Shown here piece after piece: positions 27,847 through 35,867 of a DNA stretch of 64,000 nucleotides; the first letter of the stretch is position 1; the number at the start of each line of letters is the position of its first letter. Under the pieces are notes generated by a model. That model was given only the letters and a program-made list of their open reading frames with translations. It did no database searches and had not been told where the DNA came from. The DNA is from Actinomycetota bacterium. GTDB taxonomy: Bacteria; Actinomycetota; Acidimicrobiia; Acidimicrobiales; Ilumatobacteraceae. The position numbers and the translations under genes were made by a program. The stretch covers positions 1 to 64,000 of the forward strand of contig VFZC01000011.1 in the NCBI GenBank assembly GCA_016871355.1. Reading direction: 5' to 3'.

Positions 27847-28065
27847 ATGAATCGAGAACCTCTCCTCGTCATCGACTGCGACACCTGCGTCATGCGCGAT
27901 ACCGACGCCTGCCACGACTGCGTCATGTCGTTTCTCTGCCGCGACGACCCGCACGAGGCCGTGGTGTTCGACTTGGCCGAGATTCGGGCCATGCGTGTCC
28001 TCGCCGAGGCCGGATTGGTGCCTAACCTTCGGCATCGTGCGCCCGGCCACGCCTCCGCCTCCTGA
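27847..28065 (+). CDS. small cysteine-rich conserved protein
   Basis: A 72-residue protein with cysteines spaced as C-x2-C, then C-x2-C and a further C, in IDCDTCVMRDTDACHDCVM and SFLC. The pattern suggests a zinc or Fe-S site. Similar mini-proteins occur in other actinobacteria, to my recollection, with no known function. It has no clear promoter or Shine-Dalgarno and overlaps the likely queG start by 29 bases in another frame. This location next to an Fe-S enzyme is suggestive but proves nothing. Confidence 0.72.
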   Translation: MNREPLLVIDCDTCVMRDTDACHDCVMSFLCRDDPHEAVVFDLAEIRAMRVLAEAGLVPNLRHRAPGHASAS

Positions 28066-29200
28066 CGCATCGTCCGCCCACTACACCGAGGCGATCCTCG
28101 AGTACGCACGATCGCTCGGACTCGATCGGGTCGGCGTGACCCACGCCGGAATTCTCGAACGGGCCCGCGTCGCCCTCGTCGATCGTCGCGAACGTGGACT
28201 GTCCGACACCATGGGCTTCACGTTTCGCGATCCGATTCGCTCGACCGATCCCGACCGGGCGGTGACCGGCGCACAATCGATCGTCGTGGCCGCGCTCAGT
28301 TATTCGAGCGACGACACGAACGATGCGAATGATCGTGGCGATATCGGCGAACCGCCACCGCTGTCGGCGCGCGTGGCGCGTTACGCCCGCCACGACTTCT
28401 ACACACCGCTGCGACAGTCGCTGCAACAGGTCGCCCTGCGGTTACGACGCGACGGATTCCGTGCGGTGGTCTTCGCCGACGAGAACGATTTGGTCGATCG
28501 TGAGGTGGCCTGGCGGGCTGGACTCGGCTGGTGGGGCAAGAACGCCAATCTGCTCGTGCCCGGTGCCGGAAGTTGGTTCGTGCTCGGTTCGCTCGTCACC
28601 ACGGCACCACTGCGGGCCACCGCGCAACCGGCGCCCGACGGTTGCGGATCGTGCCGACGCTGTTTCGACGACTGCCCCACCGGAGCGATCGTCGACACGG
28701 GTGTGATCGACGCACGACGATGTCTCGCTTGGCTCGTGCAGAAACCCGGGATCTTTCCGCGTGAGTTCCGCAGCGCACTCGGCGATCGTCTCTATGGCTG
28801 CGACGACTGCCAGGAGTCGTGTCCACCCACGGTGCGGCTGGGCCGGCGGGTCCCGGCGCGCACGGGATCGGGCGGTCCGGGTGCCCACGTCGACGTGATG
28901 GAAGTGCTCACGGCCGATGACGCGCATCTGCTCGATCGCTTCGGCCGTTGGTATCTGGCCGAACGCGATCCGCGATGGTTGCGTCGCAACGCTCTGGTGA
29001 TCCTCGGCAACATCGCACCAACTCCTGTCGATGAACCGGTGCTCGGAGTTCTGCGCCACTACCTTTCTCATCGTGATCCGATGCTGCGCGCCCATGCCGT
29101 GTGGGCGGCCGGCCAACTCGGACGCGCCGATCTGGTGAGCGGTCTCGTCGACGATCCCGACCCGGACGTGCGAGCCGAACTCGCCGAGGTCGGTTCGTGA
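28037..29200 (+). CDS. queG: epoxyqueuosine reductase
   Basis: A 387-residue QueG-like enzyme, which performs the last reduction of the tRNA base queuosine using cobalamin and two [4Fe-4S] clusters. Visible are the catalytic Asp in DLVDREVAWRAGLGWWGKN, the first cluster cysteines 203, 206, 209 and 213, Cys229, and 255, 258 and 262 in CDDCQESC. The C-terminus carries HEAT-like repeats (about 310-387). The GTG at 28037 is chosen as the last good start; a GTG at 27995 is possible. No other queuosine genes are nearby. Confidence 0.88.
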   Translation: MRPATPPPPDASSAHYTEAILEYARSLGLDRVGVTHAGILERARVALVDRRERGLSDTMGFTFRDPIRSTDPDRAVTGAQSIVVAALSYSSDDTNDANDRGDIGEPPPLSARVARYARHDFYTPLRQSLQQVALRLRRDGFRAVVFADENDLVDREVAWRAGLGWWGKNANLLVPGAGSWFVLGSLVTTAPLRATAQPAPDGCGSCRRCFDDCPTGAIVDTGVIDARRCLAWLVQKPGIFPREFRSALGDRLYGCDDCQESCPPTVRLGRRVPARTGSGGPGAHVDVMEVLTADDAHLLDRFGRWYLAERDPRWLRRNALVILGNIAPTPVDEPVLGVLRHYLSHRDPMLRAHAVWAAGQLGRADLVSGLVDDPDPDVRAELAEVGS

Positions 29201-30318
29201 AGCACCTCCTCGTCACGAACGACTTCCCGCCGAAGATCGGTGGTATCCAGTCATTGCTGTGGGAGTGGTGGCGCAGACTCCCACCCGATTCGTTCGCGGT
29301 TCTCACGAGTCCGTACCAAGGGGCCGACGAGTTCGACGCCGCTCAGCCCTTTCACATCGAACGCGTGCGCGAACCCGTTCTTCTCCCGCACCCGTGGATG
29401 GTGAATCGAATCAATGACATGGCGCGTCGCGTGAAGGCCGACCTCGTCGTTCTCGATCCGGCGGTTCCCCTCGGCATCGTCGGCCCGTCTCTGGCCCTGC
29501 CGTACGACGTGGTGCTTCACGGTGCCGAAGTCACGGTGCCGGGTCGACTCCCGGTGTCGCGCCAGGTGCTGGGCCGAGTTCTGCGCAAGGCCCGACACGT
29601 GATCGCCGCGGGTGGTTACCCAGCCGCCGAAGCCGAACGCGCCGCTGGTCGATCGCTCGACGTGACCATCGTGCCCCCCGGAGTCGACACGTCACGATTC
29701 GCTCCGCTCGGCGTCGACGAGCGGCGAGCCGCCCGTGAGCACTTCGGTGTGTCGCCCGACGCCGAGGTGGTGGTGGGCCTCAGCCGTCTCGTGCCGCGCA
29801 AGGGTTTCGACACCGCCATTCGAGCCGTGGCCCGGCTCAAGGACGAACGACCCGGCCTGGTTCTCCTCATCGGAGGTGGCGGGCGTGATGCCGAACGTTT
29901 GGCCGGCTTGGCCAAGGAGTTGTCGGCACCGGTTCGATTCCTCGGGCGTGTGCCCGATGACGACCTGGCTCGCCTCTACGCGTGTGCCGATGTGTCGATG
30001 ATGCTGTGTCGCAATCGTTGGCTCGGCCTCGAGCAGGAAGGATTCGGCATCGTGTTCGTGGAAGCGGCGTCGTGTGGAGTTCCGCAGATCGCCGGACGCA
30101 GCGGCGGCGCGGCCGAAGCGGTGGCCGACGGCGAGACCGGATTCGTGATCGACCCGCCCACCGACGTCGACGCCGTCGTCGCGCGTCTACGTCAACTTCT
30201 CGACGATGCCGATCTCCGTGAACGTATGAGTGTCGCGTCGCGCCAGCGCGCCGAACACGAATTCTCGTACGACGTGTTGACTCGTCGTCTCGGCGAATCC
30301 CTCGGAGTGTGGTCGTGA
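29197..30318 (+). CDS. GT4 glycosyltransferase, PimB-like mannosyltransferase
   Basis: A 373-residue GT-B fold enzyme of family GT4. The start VTNDFPPKIGGIQ, the LHGAEVTVPG loop, and the donor-site segment EGFGIVFVEAASCGVPQIAGRSGG closely follow mycobacterial PimB', which adds a second mannose to phosphatidylinositol mannoside using GDP-mannose. Membrane mannolipid synthesis would also fit the Ppm1-type gene at 40719. The GTG start overlaps the queG stop. The exact acceptor is not proven; other GT4 mannosyltransferases share these motifs. Confidence 0.82.
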   Translation: MKHLLVTNDFPPKIGGIQSLLWEWWRRLPPDSFAVLTSPYQGADEFDAAQPFHIERVREPVLLPHPWMVNRINDMARRVKADLVVLDPAVPLGIVGPSLALPYDVVLHGAEVTVPGRLPVSRQVLGRVLRKARHVIAAGGYPAAEAERAAGRSLDVTIVPPGVDTSRFAPLGVDERRAAREHFGVSPDAEVVVGLSRLVPRKGFDTAIRAVARLKDERPGLVLLIGGGGRDAERLAGLAKELSAPVRFLGRVPDDDLARLYACADVSMMLCRNRWLGLEQEGFGIVFVEAASCGVPQIAGRSGGAAEAVADGETGFVIDPPTDVDAVVARLRQLLDDADLRERMSVASRQRAEHEFSYDVLTRRLGESLGVWS

Positions 30319-30782
30319 AACCCGGCGACTGGATCCTGCGCACCAACGTCGCCACCACCGCGTTCTTCGTCGTGTCGAGCGCGGCCGCCGCGATCGTGTT
30401 CGACGGTTGGGTGAAGACACAGGGCGTCGTCGTGGCGCTGGCCTTGTTCGCCGGGGGAGTGGTTGCTTTCCTCTGGGGATACTGGAATGCCGTGCAGCGC
30501 AGTCGCAACGACGAGATGGCGGTGGCCGAGCTCTACTTCTTGATGGGCCCGGCCATTCCCAAACGTGCGAAGACGATCATGCTGTCGTGCCTCACGGTGC
30601 AGACGGTGGTCTCGGTCGCCACCGCCATCGCCCGGCCGAGTACTCCGGCGGCCGATGGTGGGTCGACCGCCGGGTCGACACTGGCTTTCGGCGTTCTGGT
30701 GCCGGTGCTCGGACTCGGTTTGAACGGATTGTGGGCCGCGGCCCACGGGGGTTTTCAGCCCCGTCGCACGTCGATCGGCTAG
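30315..30782 (+). CDS. conserved membrane protein, four helices
   Basis: A 155-residue protein with four hydrophobic segments, at about 14-31, 37-56, 83-100 and 118-138. A charged stretch (NAVQRSRNDE) lies between helices two and three, and the tail is basic. I recognise no domain. The GTG overlaps the upstream glycosyltransferase stop (GTGA), which argues for a shared transcript. It could support mannolipid synthesis, but the sequence does not show it. Confidence 0.68.
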   Translation: MKPGDWILRTNVATTAFFVVSSAAAAIVFDGWVKTQGVVVALALFAGGVVAFLWGYWNAVQRSRNDEMAVAELYFLMGPAIPKRAKTIMLSCLTVQTVVSVATAIARPSTPAADGGSTAGSTLAFGVLVPVLGLGLNGLWAAAHGGFQPRRTSIG

Positions 30783-30791
30783 AACAGAGAC

Positions 30792-31226
30792 ATGGCTGAC
30801 ACGGCGTCCCTCACCATTTCGATCGCCGCCCCGCTCGAACGTTGTTGGCAGATCGCCACCGATTTCGAGCGCTATCCCCAATGGGCCACCGACGTGAAGT
30901 CGGCGGTGGTGCAGAGTCGTGACGATCAGGGGCGCGTGACCGAGGTCGAGTTCCGCACCTCCGCACTCGGACGCAGCACGCGTTACACCTTGGCCTACGA
31001 CTACTCGGCCGCACCGCACCGTCTGGCATGGCGCATGGCCAAAGGCGACATCATGCGCGCGGTCGACGGCGCGTACATGTTCGCTCCCAGCGAATCGGGT
31101 GGAGTCGTCCTCACGTACAACCTCTCGATCGACCTCATCGTCCCGCTGCCCGGCTTCGTGAAGCGTCGGGCCGAGGTGCGCATCCTCAACACGGTCAAGG
31201 AACTCAAGGTTCGCGCCGAGTCGTGA
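30792..31226 (+). CDS. SRPBCC-family (polyketide cyclase/START-like) protein
   Basis: A 144-residue protein with the SRPBCC fold pattern. The opening strand SLTISIAAPLERCWQIATDFERYPQWATDVKS is typical of the cyclase/dehydrase group. The cavity-forming strands and long C-terminal helix follow. Members bind hydrophobic ligands such as lipids or polyketides. The ligand is unknown. A TAGAAC hexamer starts 12 bases before the ATG on the upstream stop codon, and its stop overlaps the next gene (GTGA). Confidence 0.82.
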   Translation: MADTASLTISIAAPLERCWQIATDFERYPQWATDVKSAVVQSRDDQGRVTEVEFRTSALGRSTRYTLAYDYSAAPHRLAWRMAKGDIMRAVDGAYMFAPSESGGVVLTYNLSIDLIVPLPGFVKRRAEVRILNTVKELKVRAES

Positions 31227-32149
31227 GCGGCCGCCGCGCCGGCATCGATGTCGGCGGAACCAAATGCGTGGCGGTGGTGATCGATGACGATTTGCGGGTG
31301 GTGGCCGAACACCGCATCGCGACCCCGCACGGCACCGATGCACTCATCGACGGGCTCGCCGATCTCGTCGAACGGGTGGGCCGGTGCGATTCGATCGGAC
31401 TCGGTGTTCCGGGCCTCATCACCCGCGACGGTGTGATTCGCGCCTCGCCGAACCTCTCGTCGGCGATCGATTTTCCGGTGGGCCGCCGTCTGTCCGACCG
31501 AATCGGTCGATTCGTTCACGTGGAGAACGATGCGACGTGTGCGGCCATCGCCGAGTGGCGGGCCGGAGCGGCTACGGGCGCTCGCCACGCGGTGGTCGTC
31601 ACCCTCGGAACCGGTATCGGCGGCGGTCTCGTGAGCGAGGGGCGTGTCGTGCGCGGGGCCAACGGATTCGCGGGCGAGATCGGCCACATGATCGTCGATC
31701 CGACCGGACCACGGTGTCCGTGCGGTCAACACGGCTGTTGGGAACGTTTCGCGTCCGGAACCGGTCTCGTCTTCCTCGCGCAGCGAGCCGGACTCTTTGC
31801 GGATCGCTCCGATCTGCGCGGTGAAGACGTCACAACGGCGGCCATCGGGGGAGACGACGCGGCACGTGTCGTGCTGGACGAATTCGGGAAGTGGGTCGCG
31901 TTGGGCTTGGCCAATCTGACCAACGCGCTCGATCCGGAAGTGATCGTGATCGGCGGCGGCTTGGCGGCGTCGGGTGATGCGGTGATCGAATCGGTTCGTC
32001 GATGGTTCGCGGAACTTCTCTACTCCCCGGGGCTTCGTCCGCATCCGCGTATCGACATCGCCCGTCACGGCCCGTTGGCCGGGGCGATCGGAGCGGCTCT
32101 CCTGTCCGAGGTGGCAAACGAACCGCTGTCCGACGGCACCGGCCACTAG
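31223..32149 (+). CDS. ROK-family sugar kinase (glucokinase-like)
   Basis: A 308-residue ROK kinase. The ATP-site motif AGIDVGGTKC is N-terminal, the catalytic Asp is in VENDATCAA, and the zinc motif CPCGQHGCWE is present. The TLGTGIGGGLV loop is typical. This pattern fits bacterial glucokinases of actinobacteria, but N-acetylmannosamine or fructose kinases look similar. The GTG overlaps the SRPBCC stop. A second ROK kinase lies at 43085. Confidence 0.85.
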   Translation: MSGRRAGIDVGGTKCVAVVIDDDLRVVAEHRIATPHGTDALIDGLADLVERVGRCDSIGLGVPGLITRDGVIRASPNLSSAIDFPVGRRLSDRIGRFVHVENDATCAAIAEWRAGAATGARHAVVVTLGTGIGGGLVSEGRVVRGANGFAGEIGHMIVDPTGPRCPCGQHGCWERFASGTGLVFLAQRAGLFADRSDLRGEDVTTAAIGGDDAARVVLDEFGKWVALGLANLTNALDPEVIVIGGGLAASGDAVIESVRRWFAELLYSPGLRPHPRIDIARHGPLAGAIGAALLSEVANEPLSDGTGH

Positions 32150-32152
32150 GGT
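32147..32152 (+). promoter_or_regulatory. -10-like TAGGGT before the aminotransferase gene
   Basis: TAGGGT begins on the TAG stop of the ROK gene and starts exactly 12 bases before the ATG at 32159, so transcription would start on the start codon. No -35 is evident. Confidence 0.45.
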
Positions 32153-32158
32153 CGAGTC

Positions 32159-33364
32159 ATGGAGTTCCGCCGCATCAGCAATCTGCCTCCGTACGTCTTC
32201 ACGATCATCAACTCGTTGAAGATCGAGGCACGACGCAACGGTGTCGACGTCGTCGACCTCGGATTCGGCAATCCCGACATTCCGTCCCCGTCGATCGCCG
32301 TCGAGAAACTGGCCGAGGCGGCCAAGATCGCCCGTAATCATCGGTACTCGATGTCGCGCGGACTTCCGAAGCTCCGTGAGGCCATCGCCGATCTGTACAA
32401 GCGCAAGTGGAACGTCGATCTCGACGTCGAGACCGAGATCACCAACACGATCGGATCGAAGGAAGGCTTCAGCCACCTCATGTGGGTGCTGCTCGATCGT
32501 GGTGACGCCGCCATCGTTCCGAGCCCCAGCTACCCGATCCACATCTACGGTCCGCTGTTCGCCGGCGCCGACCTGCGCCAGGTACCGATGCGCAGCCTGT
32601 CCGACCCGCGTGTGCAGACCGACTTCGAAGGCGACTTCTTCGACAGCCTCACCACCGCGTACGACGTGGGTTGGCCCAAGCCTCGTGTGCTCGTCATTTC
32701 GTTCCCGCACAACCCCACCGGTTCGTGTGTCGACTTGCCCTTCATGCAGCGCGTCGTCGACTTCTGCCGCGAGCGCAACATGATCGTGGTGCACGACTTC
32801 GCCTATGCCGATGTCGGATTCAACGGTTACCAGCCGCCGTCGATCCTGCAAGCCGAAGGGGCCAAGGAGTGCGCGGTCGAGCTGTATTCCATGACCAAGA
32901 GTTTCTCGATGGCCGGTTGGCGCGTGGCCTTCCTGCTCGGCAACCGCGACGTCGTTCAGGCGTTGGTGAAGTTGAAGAGCTACCTCGACTACGGAACCTT
33001 CCAGCCCATTCAGATCGCCGCCACCGTCACCATGAACGAGGCCGGCGACTATCCCGAAGAGGTCTGTTCCATCTATCAGAGCCGTCGTGATGCCCTGATC
33101 GATGGTCTCGGTCGTATCGGCTGGGACATTCCGGCGCCCAAGGGATCGATGTTCGTGTGGGCTCCGATTCCCGAGCCCTACGCCGACTTGACCTCGGTCG
33201 AGTTCTGCTCGTTGATGGTTCGCGAATGCGAAGTGGCTCTGTCGCCCGGTGTCGGCTTCGGGCCCGGTGGCGAAGGATTCGTGCGCTTCGCACTCATCGA
33301 GAACGAACAGCGCATCGCACAAGGTCTCCGCAACCTCAAACGCGGGCTCACGAAACTCGGCTGA
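32159..33364 (+). CDS. class I/II aminotransferase (AlaC-like)
   Basis: A 401-residue PLP aminotransferase of fold type I. HNPTG is at 184-188, the Schiff-base Lys247 is in YSMTKSFSMAGWR, and VVHDFAYAD holds the cofactor-contact Asp. The sequence is closest by eye to AlaC/YfdZ-type alanine aminotransferases (MEFRRISNLPPYVF start, FVWAPIPEP). Other actinobacterial relatives are called aspartate or DAP aminotransferases, so the substrate is only likely alanine/glutamate. One base separates it from the ACT protein gene. Confidence 0.86.
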   Translation: MEFRRISNLPPYVFTIINSLKIEARRNGVDVVDLGFGNPDIPSPSIAVEKLAEAAKIARNHRYSMSRGLPKLREAIADLYKRKWNVDLDVETEITNTIGSKEGFSHLMWVLLDRGDAAIVPSPSYPIHIYGPLFAGADLRQVPMRSLSDPRVQTDFEGDFFDSLTTAYDVGWPKPRVLVISFPHNPTGSCVDLPFMQRVVDFCRERNMIVVHDFAYADVGFNGYQPPSILQAEGAKECAVELYSMTKSFSMAGWRVAFLLGNRDVVQALVKLKSYLDYGTFQPIQIAATVTMNEAGDYPEEVCSIYQSRRDALIDGLGRIGWDIPAPKGSMFVWAPIPEPYADLTSVEFCSLMVRECEVALSPGVGFGPGGEGFVRFALIENEQRIAQGLRNLKRGLTKLG

Positions 33365-33365
33365 C

Positions 33366-33995
33366 GTGTCGGCCCACGTGATCCGCGTGTGGTTGCCCGA
33401 TCGCCCGGGAACCCTGGGGCGGGTCGCGGCGGCCATCGGTTCGGTGGGGGCCGACGTCACCGGAATCGACATTCTCGAACGTGGTGCCGGGATGGCCATC
33501 GACGAGGTCACCATCGACGTCCCCGACGACACCACATCGGTCGACGACGTGGTGCTCGCACTCGCGCGGGTGGAGGGTGTGGCGGTCGAAGATGTCCACC
33601 GTCTCGACGACGAACGTCTCGACCACGGCGTCATGGGCCTGTTCGTATTGGCCGACTTCATCGAGTCGTCGGGCGACGTCGACGTTCTGGTGTCGGGATT
33701 GCGACGACTCCTCGAAGCCGATTGGGTCGCGGTCGTCGATCGTGGTCGCTCGGCCGTCCTCGTCGCGTCGGGTGAAGTGCCCGATCCGAGTTGGCTCGTC
33801 GCATTTCTGGCCGGAACCATCCACCTCGACGACGCCGGGTCCGAACACACACCGTCCGACGTGATCTGGGCGCACCTGGCCGGCACCGACTTGTCGTTCG
33901 CCGCCGAACGACGTGGCCGCGCGTTTCGCGCTCGCGAACGCGAGCAGGTGTCGGCGATCGGTCGAGTGGCCGGTGCGTCGATGCGACGACGCTGA
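33366..33995 (+). CDS. ACT-domain protein with GAF-like C-terminal half
   Basis: A 209-residue protein. Residues 1-75 form an ACT domain (VIRVWLPDRPGTLGRVAAAIG, then DITGIDI-like VTGIDILE), which usually binds an amino acid. The second half ends RRGRAFRAREREQVSAIGRVAG, which resembles the last helix of a GAF domain. The GTG at 33366 lies one base after the aminotransferase stop. An amino-acid sensor tied to the aminotransferase is a reasonable inference. It has no DNA-binding domain. Confidence 0.7.
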   Translation: MSAHVIRVWLPDRPGTLGRVAAAIGSVGADVTGIDILERGAGMAIDEVTIDVPDDTTSVDDVVLALARVEGVAVEDVHRLDDERLDHGVMGLFVLADFIESSGDVDVLVSGLRRLLEADWVAVVDRGRSAVLVASGEVPDPSWLVAFLAGTIHLDDAGSEHTPSDVIWAHLAGTDLSFAAERRGRAFRAREREQVSAIGRVAGASMRRR

Positions 33996-34001
33996 CCCGA
34001 A

Positions 34002-35480
34002 TTAGTCCGTTGTGGCCCAGTGGCGCGAACGCTCGACGGCGCGCAACCACGTGGTGTGCAACTCGTCGGCGGCGGTTCGATCGGACGAGGGTGAGACGAC
34101 GACGTCGGTCTGCCAGCGCTCGGTGATGGCCGCCAGGTCGGGCCACACCCCTTCGGCCAAACCAGCCAGGAAGGCGGCCCCCAAAGCGGTGGTCTCTTGA
34201 TCGACCGGGCGACGTACCGCGATTCCGAGTTGGTCGGCCTGGATCCGAAGAAGGAGATCCATGACCGAGGCGCCACCATCGACGCGTAGCTCGGAGATGG
34301 TGACACCGCTCGCCGATTGCATGGCGGCGATCGCATCGCGCGTCTGCAACGCCATCGCATCCACCACGGCCCGTGCGAGGTGCGCGCGGGTCGAACCACG
34401 AGTGATGCCGACGATGGTCCCGCGTGCGTACGGATCCCACCACGGACTTCCGAGTCCGGTGAAGGCTGGAACGACGAACAGCCCGCCGCTGTCGGGCACG
34501 CTGGCCGCCAACGGGCCGATCTCGTCGGCGCGCGAGATGATGCCGAGGCCGTCGCGTAACCATTGGATGGCCGCACCCGTCACGAAGATCGCGCCTTCGA
34601 ACGCGTAGGTGGTGGTGAGACGTCCATCGCTGTCGGGAAGAGTCCAGGCCACGGTCGTGAGCAGTCCCTCACACGGCGCCGGACAGGTCGTACCGATGTT
34701 CATGAGGACGAAACTGCCGGTGCCGTAGGTGTTCTTGGCCATTCCGGGGGTGAAGCAGGCTTGGCCGAACAGTGCACTTTGTTGATCGCCGGCCATTCCC
34801 GAGATCGGTATTCCGGTGGGGAGTTCGGCGCAGGCCGTGGTGCCGATGCGTCCGCTCGATGGCACCACAGCGGGGAGGGCCCGACGTGGCACTCCGATCA
34901 GTTCGCAGAGTTCGTCGCTCCACGACAACTCGGCGATGTCGAAGAGCATCGTACGACTCGCGTTGGACGAATCGGTTGCGTGAACGGCGCCGGCGGTGAG
35001 ACGGTAGACGATCCAGGCATCGATGGTGCCGAGACGAAGATCGTCGTCGGCGGGCACTCCGTGCTCGACGAGCCAGGCCATTTTGGTGCCCGAGAAGTAC
35101 GGATCGAGGACGAGGCCGGTACGGCGACGAACGAGGTCGAGGTGCGGTGCGAGTTGGTCGCAACGTCGAGCGGTTCGCCGGTCCTGCCACACGATCGCCC
35201 GAGCGAGGGGGAGCGATGTTCGCGCGCTCCAGGCCACGACCGTCTCGCGTTGATTCGTGATGCCGACCGCGGCCGGTAGGCCGGCCCGTTCGACGACCTC
35301 GCGAAACGTGGCCACGACCGCGGCCCAGATCTCGAGCGCATCGTGTTCGACCCAACCGGGTTCGGGGAAGTGTTGGGTGAACTCGCGGTACGCGGCGATG
35401 CTCGGACGGCCATCGGAGAAGACGGCTCGTGAGCGCACGCCAGTGGTGCCGGCGTCGATCGCCAGCACGAAGTCGGTCAC
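34002..35480 (-). CDS. glpK: glycerol kinase
   Basis: A 492-residue FGGY kinase that makes glycerol 3-phosphate. It begins MTDFVLAIDAGTTGVRSRAV and contains TNQRETVVAW, IVWQDRRT, GMAGDQQSALFGQ and YGTGSFVLMN, all typical of GlpK. The start is a GTG at 35480 overlapping the upstream stop (GTGA). It converges with the ACT gene, with 6 bases between stops. No glpF or glpD is next to it. Confidence 0.93.
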   Translation of the reverse strand: MTDFVLAIDAGTTGVRSRAVFSDGRPSIAAYREFTQHFPEPGWVEHDALEIWAAVVATFREVVERAGLPAAVGITNQRETVVAWSARTSLPLARAIVWQDRRTARRCDQLAPHLDLVRRRTGLVLDPYFSGTKMAWLVEHGVPADDDLRLGTIDAWIVYRLTAGAVHATDSSNASRTMLFDIAELSWSDELCELIGVPRRALPAVVPSSGRIGTTACAELPTGIPISGMAGDQQSALFGQACFTPGMAKNTYGTGSFVLMNIGTTCPAPCEGLLTTVAWTLPDSDGRLTTTYAFEGAIFVTGAAIQWLRDGLGIISRADEIGPLAASVPDSGGLFVVPAFTGLGSPWWDPYARGTIVGITRGSTRAHLARAVVDAMALQTRDAIAAMQSASGVTISELRVDGGASVMDLLLRIQADQLGIAVRRPVDQETTALGAAFLAGLAEGVWPDLAAITERWQTDVVVSPSSDRTAADELHTTWLRAVERSRHWATTD

Positions 35481-35836
35481 CGCTTCTTGCCCTTCTTGCG
35501 ATGTTGCGACGGGCCCGTACTCGTGCGTCGAGTCGGGGCCGGACGTGAGCGCGTGCCCGACGTCGTGCCGGTTGTCGTGGACGTCGTGCTCGTCGACTGA
35601 CGGACGCGTGTCTCGTTGCGCAGGTCACGGAACGTCTTGCGCTGGTAGCCGAACTTGGCGAGGATCGCACCGAAACCGAGGTACAGCGGATACGACGCGG
35701 CCAGTCCGAGTACTGATGCCCCGTTCACGGTGTCGCGAAGGAAGATCAGGAACGCCACGATCATGACGACCGCGTACACGAGCCATTCGCGCGACAAGCG
35801 TTGCCACGGAACCGGCCGAGAGGAATCCCACGCCAT
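35477..35836 (-). CDS. small membrane protein with Thr/Ser-rich basic tail
   Basis: A 119-residue protein with two hydrophobic helices (about 20-36 and 44-62) and a C-terminal tail of about 45 residues rich in Thr, Ser, Arg and Lys, ending RKKGKKR. I recognise no family. The ATG at 35836 is selected because it directly precedes the hydrophobic part and lies 12 bases after an AACAAT hexamer. It is coupled to glpK by GTGA and divergent from the phosphofructokinase gene. Confidence 0.65.
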   Translation of the reverse strand: MAWDSSRPVPWQRLSREWLVYAVVMIVAFLIFLRDTVNGASVLGLAASYPLYLGFGAILAKFGYQRKTFRDLRNETRVRQSTSTTSTTTGTTSGTRSRPAPTRRTSTGPSQHRKKGKKR

Positions 35837-35842
35837 GTCGAC

Positions 35843-35861
35843 ATTGTTCCACCCGTAGGCT
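35843..35861. promoter_or_regulatory. divergent -10-like pair before pfkA and the small membrane gene
   Basis: TAGGCT on the plus strand (35856-35861) starts 12 bases before the pfkA ATG. AACAAT on the minus strand (35848 to 35843) starts 12 bases before the opposite ATG at 35836. The equal spacing suggests two leaderless transcripts leaving a 31-base gap. Confidence 0.45.
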
Positions 35862-35867
35862 GACCTC

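Noticed and set aside
31001-34576. Minus-strand open frame of about 1190 codons across the ROK, aminotransferase and ACT genes
   Set aside because: It is the mirror of well-supported plus-strand genes, has Arg/Asp/His-rich composition without domains, and arises from high GC codon bias.
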